Shown here piece by piece: positions 61,420 to 64,000 of a DNA stretch of 64,000 nt (positions within the stretch are counted from its first letter, which is position 1; each line of letters begins with the position of its first letter). Under the pieces are notes generated by a model, which saw only the letters and a program-made list of their open reading frames with translations, ran no database searches and was not told the origin of the DNA. The position numbers were made by a program, and so were the translations under genes. Location of the stretch: NCBI RefSeq assembly GCF_001425625.1, contig NZ_LMCP01000045.1, positions 69,263 to 133,262 of the forward strand, given 5' to 3'. Source of the DNA: Mesorhizobium sp. Root102. Its GTDB lineage: Bacteria > Pseudomonadota > Alphaproteobacteria > Rhizobiales > Rhizobiaceae.

Positions 61420-63294
61420 TCAACGCCGGCCGAACAGCCTTTCGATATCCGCCAGCTTGAGCTCGATATAGGTCGGGCGGCCGTGGTTGCAGGTGCCGGA
61501 GCCGGGCGTCGCCTCCATCTGCCGCAGCAACGCATTCATCTCCTCGGCCTTGAGCAGGCGGCCGGAGCGCACTGAGCCGTGGCAGGCCATGGTCGCGGCG
61601 ATCTTGTCCAGCCGCTCCTTCAGCGTGTCGACCGTGTCGTTGTCGGCGATCTCGTCGGCGAGGTCGCGCACCAACTGCTGGACATTGGTTTCGCCGAGCA
61701 TCGACGGCGTCTCGCGCACTGCGACGGCGCCGGGGCCGAAGCGCTCGATACCGAGGCCGAAGCGGGCCAGCGTTTCCGAATGCATGGCAAGCCGTTCGGC
61801 ATCCTCTTCCGGCAGATCGATGATTTCAGGCAGCAGCAGCATCTGTGAAGGCACCGGCCGCGAATGCAGCGCATTTTTCAGCGCTTCGTAGACCAGACGC
61901 TCATGCGCCGCATGCTGGTCGACGATGACGAGCGAATCCCTGGTCTGCGCGACGATGTAGTTCTCATGCACCTGGGCGCGCGCCGCACCGAGCACCGCAC
62001 CAAGCAGCGTCTCGGCCGCCTCATCCTGCCCGGCGCGCGCATCGGCGCTGGCAAGCGGGCCGGCATCGAACGCCGCCTGCTCGTTTTCGCGTAAGCCGCG
62101 TTGATCGAAGCCCGCGCCCTCGAAACCCATGTCGAGCGGTCGCTGCGGCGATCGGGCCGGGTCGAAGCCGGAGGGGCCTGACGCTCGGTAGGCCGCCTCG
62201 TAGCTGCGATGACCGTTGGCCGGGCCGCCGTGACCGTAGGATGCGGCGCCCGGGCGGAAGGCCGCCATCATGCCTGCGGCACCCGTGGTGGCGGCGCGCA
62301 TGCCGGAATCGGCCAGCGCCTGGCGGATGGAACCGACGATCAGCCCGCGCACTAGGCCGGGATCACGGAAGCGCACATCGGCCTTGGCCGGGTGGACATT
62401 GACGTCGACGATGGCCGGATCGAGCGAAAGAAACAGCACCGTCACTGCATGGCGGTCGCGCGGCAGGACGTCGGCGAAGGCCCCGCGAATGGCGCCGGCG
62501 ATCAGCTTGTCGCGCACCGGCCTGCCGTTGACATAGGCATATTGCTGCAGCGCATTGGCGCGGGTGAAGGACGGGATCGACACGTGGCCGGTCAGGTGCA
62601 CGCCTTCGCGCATCGCCTCGATGGCAATCGAATTGTCGGGAAAATCGGCACCCATTACCTGGGCGACACGGCGCAGGCTGCCTGCCGCACTGTCGTCCGT
62701 CGCCGGCAGTTCCAGTGTCGAGCGGTCCGAGCCGGCCAGCGTGAAGCGCACGGCGGGGAAGGCGATGGCGATGCGCTTGACCACGTCACTGGTCGCCGAA
62801 CTCTCGGCGCGCTCACCCTTCATGAATTTGAGCCGCGCTGGCGTTGCGAAGAACAGGTCGCGCACCTCGACGGTGGTGCCGCGGTTGGCCGCCGCCGGCT
62901 TGACGGGCAAGACGCGGCCGCCCTCGATGCCGATCTCGGCGGCACTGTCGCCGGCGGCGGTGCGTGACCGGATCGACAGCCGCGACACCGAGCCGATCGA
63001 CGGCAGCGCTTCGCCGCGGAAGCCGAGCGAGCGGATGTCGTTGATATCCTCGGTGAGCTTGGAGGTGCAGTGACGCGCGATCGCCAACGCCAGCTCCGGT
63101 TCGGGAATGCCGGAGCCGTCATCGGTGACGCGGATCAGGTTCAGTCCGCCGCCGGCGGTGACGATCTCGACGCGTGAAGCACCGGCGTCGAGCGCATTCT
63201 CGACCAGTTCCTTGACCACGCTTGCCGGACGCTCGATGACTTCGCCTGCGGCGATCTGGTTGATCATCGTTTCGGAAAGCTGGCGGATGGGCAT
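61420..63294 (-). CDS. mutL: DNA mismatch repair protein MutL
   Basis: 624 residues. GHKL ATPase motifs: ELVENALDAGAS, VTDDGSGIPEPEL and SLGFRGEALPSIGS. After a variable linker the C-terminal domain has the endonuclease motif DQHAAHERLVYE (DQHA-x2-E-x4-E) and a CHGSVRSGRLL segment, so this MutL should nick DNA as in organisms that lack MutH. Start ATG 63294 (MPIRQLSETMINQIAAGEVI) matches the family; the frame is open upstream. Confidence 0.96.
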   Translation of the reverse strand: MPIRQLSETMINQIAAGEVIERPASVVKELVENALDAGASRVEIVTAGGGLNLIRVTDDGSGIPEPELALAIARHCTSKLTEDINDIRSLGFRGEALPSIGSVSRLSIRSRTAAGDSAAEIGIEGGRVLPVKPAAANRGTTVEVRDLFFATPARLKFMKGERAESSATSDVVKRIAIAFPAVRFTLAGSDRSTLELPATDDSAAGSLRRVAQVMGADFPDNSIAIEAMREGVHLTGHVSIPSFTRANALQQYAYVNGRPVRDKLIAGAIRGAFADVLPRDRHAVTVLFLSLDPAIVDVNVHPAKADVRFRDPGLVRGLIVGSIRQALADSGMRAATTGAAGMMAAFRPGAASYGHGGPANGHRSYEAAYRASGPSGFDPARSPQRPLDMGFEGAGFDQRGLRENEQAAFDAGPLASADARAGQDEAAETLLGAVLGAARAQVHENYIVAQTRDSLVIVDQHAAHERLVYEALKNALHSRPVPSQMLLLPEIIDLPEEDAERLAMHSETLARFGLGIERFGPGAVAVRETPSMLGETNVQQLVRDLADEIADNDTVDTLKERLDKIAATMACHGSVRSGRLLKAEEMNALLRQMEATPGSGTCNHGRPTYIELKLADIERLFGRR

Positions 63295-63370
63295 GGCGGC
63301 ACTATAGGCGGATTCGGGGTGTGCGGGAGAGGCATAATCGTGAGAGCGGTGGATCAGTTCGCAGCACGGA

Positions 63371-64000
63371 TTACGCCTGCGCGGCCAGCCAGTCGCGCAC
63401 CTTGCGGGCATTTTCGCTGAGTTCCCGGTTCTTCGGCCAGACGACATAGAACGCCTTGCCGGTCTTCATCACATGATCCGTCACCGGCACCAGCAGGCCC
63501 GATGCCAGCAGCCGCTCGGCGAGGTGCCGCCAGCCAAGGGCGATGCCTTGCCCCTCCATGACTCCTTGGATCACCAGGCCGTAGTCGTTGATGCGCAGGC
63601 CGCGTGCGGTATCGCTGAGATTGGCGCCGGCCGACTGGAACCATTCGTCCCAACTGGCCGCCTCGCGATACGGCTCTTCCAGATGGATGAGGCGGTGCGT
63701 GGCCAGTTCTGCAGCGGATTTGGGCAGGCCGAACTTTGCCGCATAGCTGGTGCCGGCGACGGGAAATATCTCCTCGTCGGCCAGCGGCAACGAGTGATAG
63801 TCCGGCCAGTCCCGAGGCTCGCCGCCGCGCACGCCGAGAGGGATGCCTTCCGCGATGATGTCGAGGTCGCGGTCGGCGGTCTGGATGCGCAGGTCGATGC
63901 CCGGCAGTTCGTCGCGGAATTGCTGCAGGCGCGGCATCATCCAGAAGGAACCGAAGGCCGTCGACGCGGCAAGCGTTACATGGCCGCCACTTGCCTGCAG
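63371..64000 (-). CDS. LysR family regulator, C-terminal part (cut by window end)
   Basis: The 209 visible residues form the effector-binding domain: GHVTLAASTAFGSFWMMPRL, then IPLGVRGGEPRDWPDYHSLP, and the ending ARKVRDWLAAQA. The N-terminal HTH lies beyond 64000 on the minus strand. It resembles GcvA/TrpI-type members. Target genes cannot be seen here; it is co-directional with mutL, 76 bp downstream of it on the strand. Confidence 0.88.
   Translation of the reverse strand: MQASGGHVTLAASTAFGSFWMMPRLQQFRDELPGIDLRIQTADRDLDIIAEGIPLGVRGGEPRDWPDYHSLPLADEEIFPVAGTSYAAKFGLPKSAAELATHRLIHLEEPYREAASWDEWFQSAGANLSDTARGLRINDYGLVIQGVMEGQGIALGWRHLAERLLASGLLVPVTDHVMKTGKAFYVVWPKNRELSENARKVRDWLAAQA

Overview
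The window is a high-GC chromosomal segment from an alphaproteobacterium of the order Rhizobiales, most likely Mesorhizobium or a close relative. The evidence is a CIRCE-controlled groES-groL pair, rhizobial gene orders (ileS, lipoprotein, tadA, rluB, rsmD, M16 pair, patatin; and pmbA, cysQ, DUF4170, DUF374, waaA, lpxK, DUF2093), and several families of palindromic intergenic repeats. Genes are dense, with many ATGA stop/start overlaps. I see no rRNA, tRNA, prophage, insertion sequence or CRISPR array. Products are inferred from reading the translated sequences; no search was run.

Left part (1-9161 and on to 10177). The 5' end of groL and an unusual groES locus come first: two complete groES copies are fused in frame into one 197-residue protein, with a third, truncated copy beside them and a CIRCE operator upstream. 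Next are a TetR gene with a perfect 17-bp palindrome, and a divergent three-gene operon (MFS transporter, sugar-lactone oxidase with a likely covalent-FAD histidine, alanine-racemase-like PLP enzyme). After an AraC regulator there is a promoter overlapped by a Zur-like palindrome, then a cobalamin riboswitch, then DUF1636, ABC ATPase, binding protein and permease genes, probably a corrinoid or metal-chelate importer.

Middle-left (10212-20781). A six-gene translationally coupled operon on the minus strand encodes a CDP-alcohol phosphatidyltransferase, an alpha/beta-hydrolase/methyltransferase fusion, a PAP2/dual-specificity phosphatase fusion, a small membrane protein, a PlsC-like acyltransferase and a CdsA-like cytidylyltransferase. 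It resembles the poorly understood E. coli ynbABCD genes and looks like a self-contained accessory phospholipid pathway. A MarR-HlyD-DHA2 efflux locus follows; the leader of its DHA2 gene can fold into a compact multi-branched structure (18039-18156) that I cannot assign to a known family.

Middle (20800-31700): CAP-domain lipoprotein, HxlR/GST divergent pair, two TadG-like proteins away from any tad machinery, a DUF2189 membrane protein, LysE exporter, HAD hydrolase, ribF, HdeD and MipA/OmpV genes.

Right half (31973-64000): ileS and translation or rRNA-modification genes, an M16 protease pair and a patatin lipase whose 3' end is duplicated beyond a dihydrofolate-reductase-like gene; a TAXI TRAP transporter; efp divergent from epmA; a DadA-like oxidase; pmbA, cysQ and late Kdo/lipid A genes (waaA, lpxK); regulators, a DMT exporter, mutL and a LysR gene cut by the window end.
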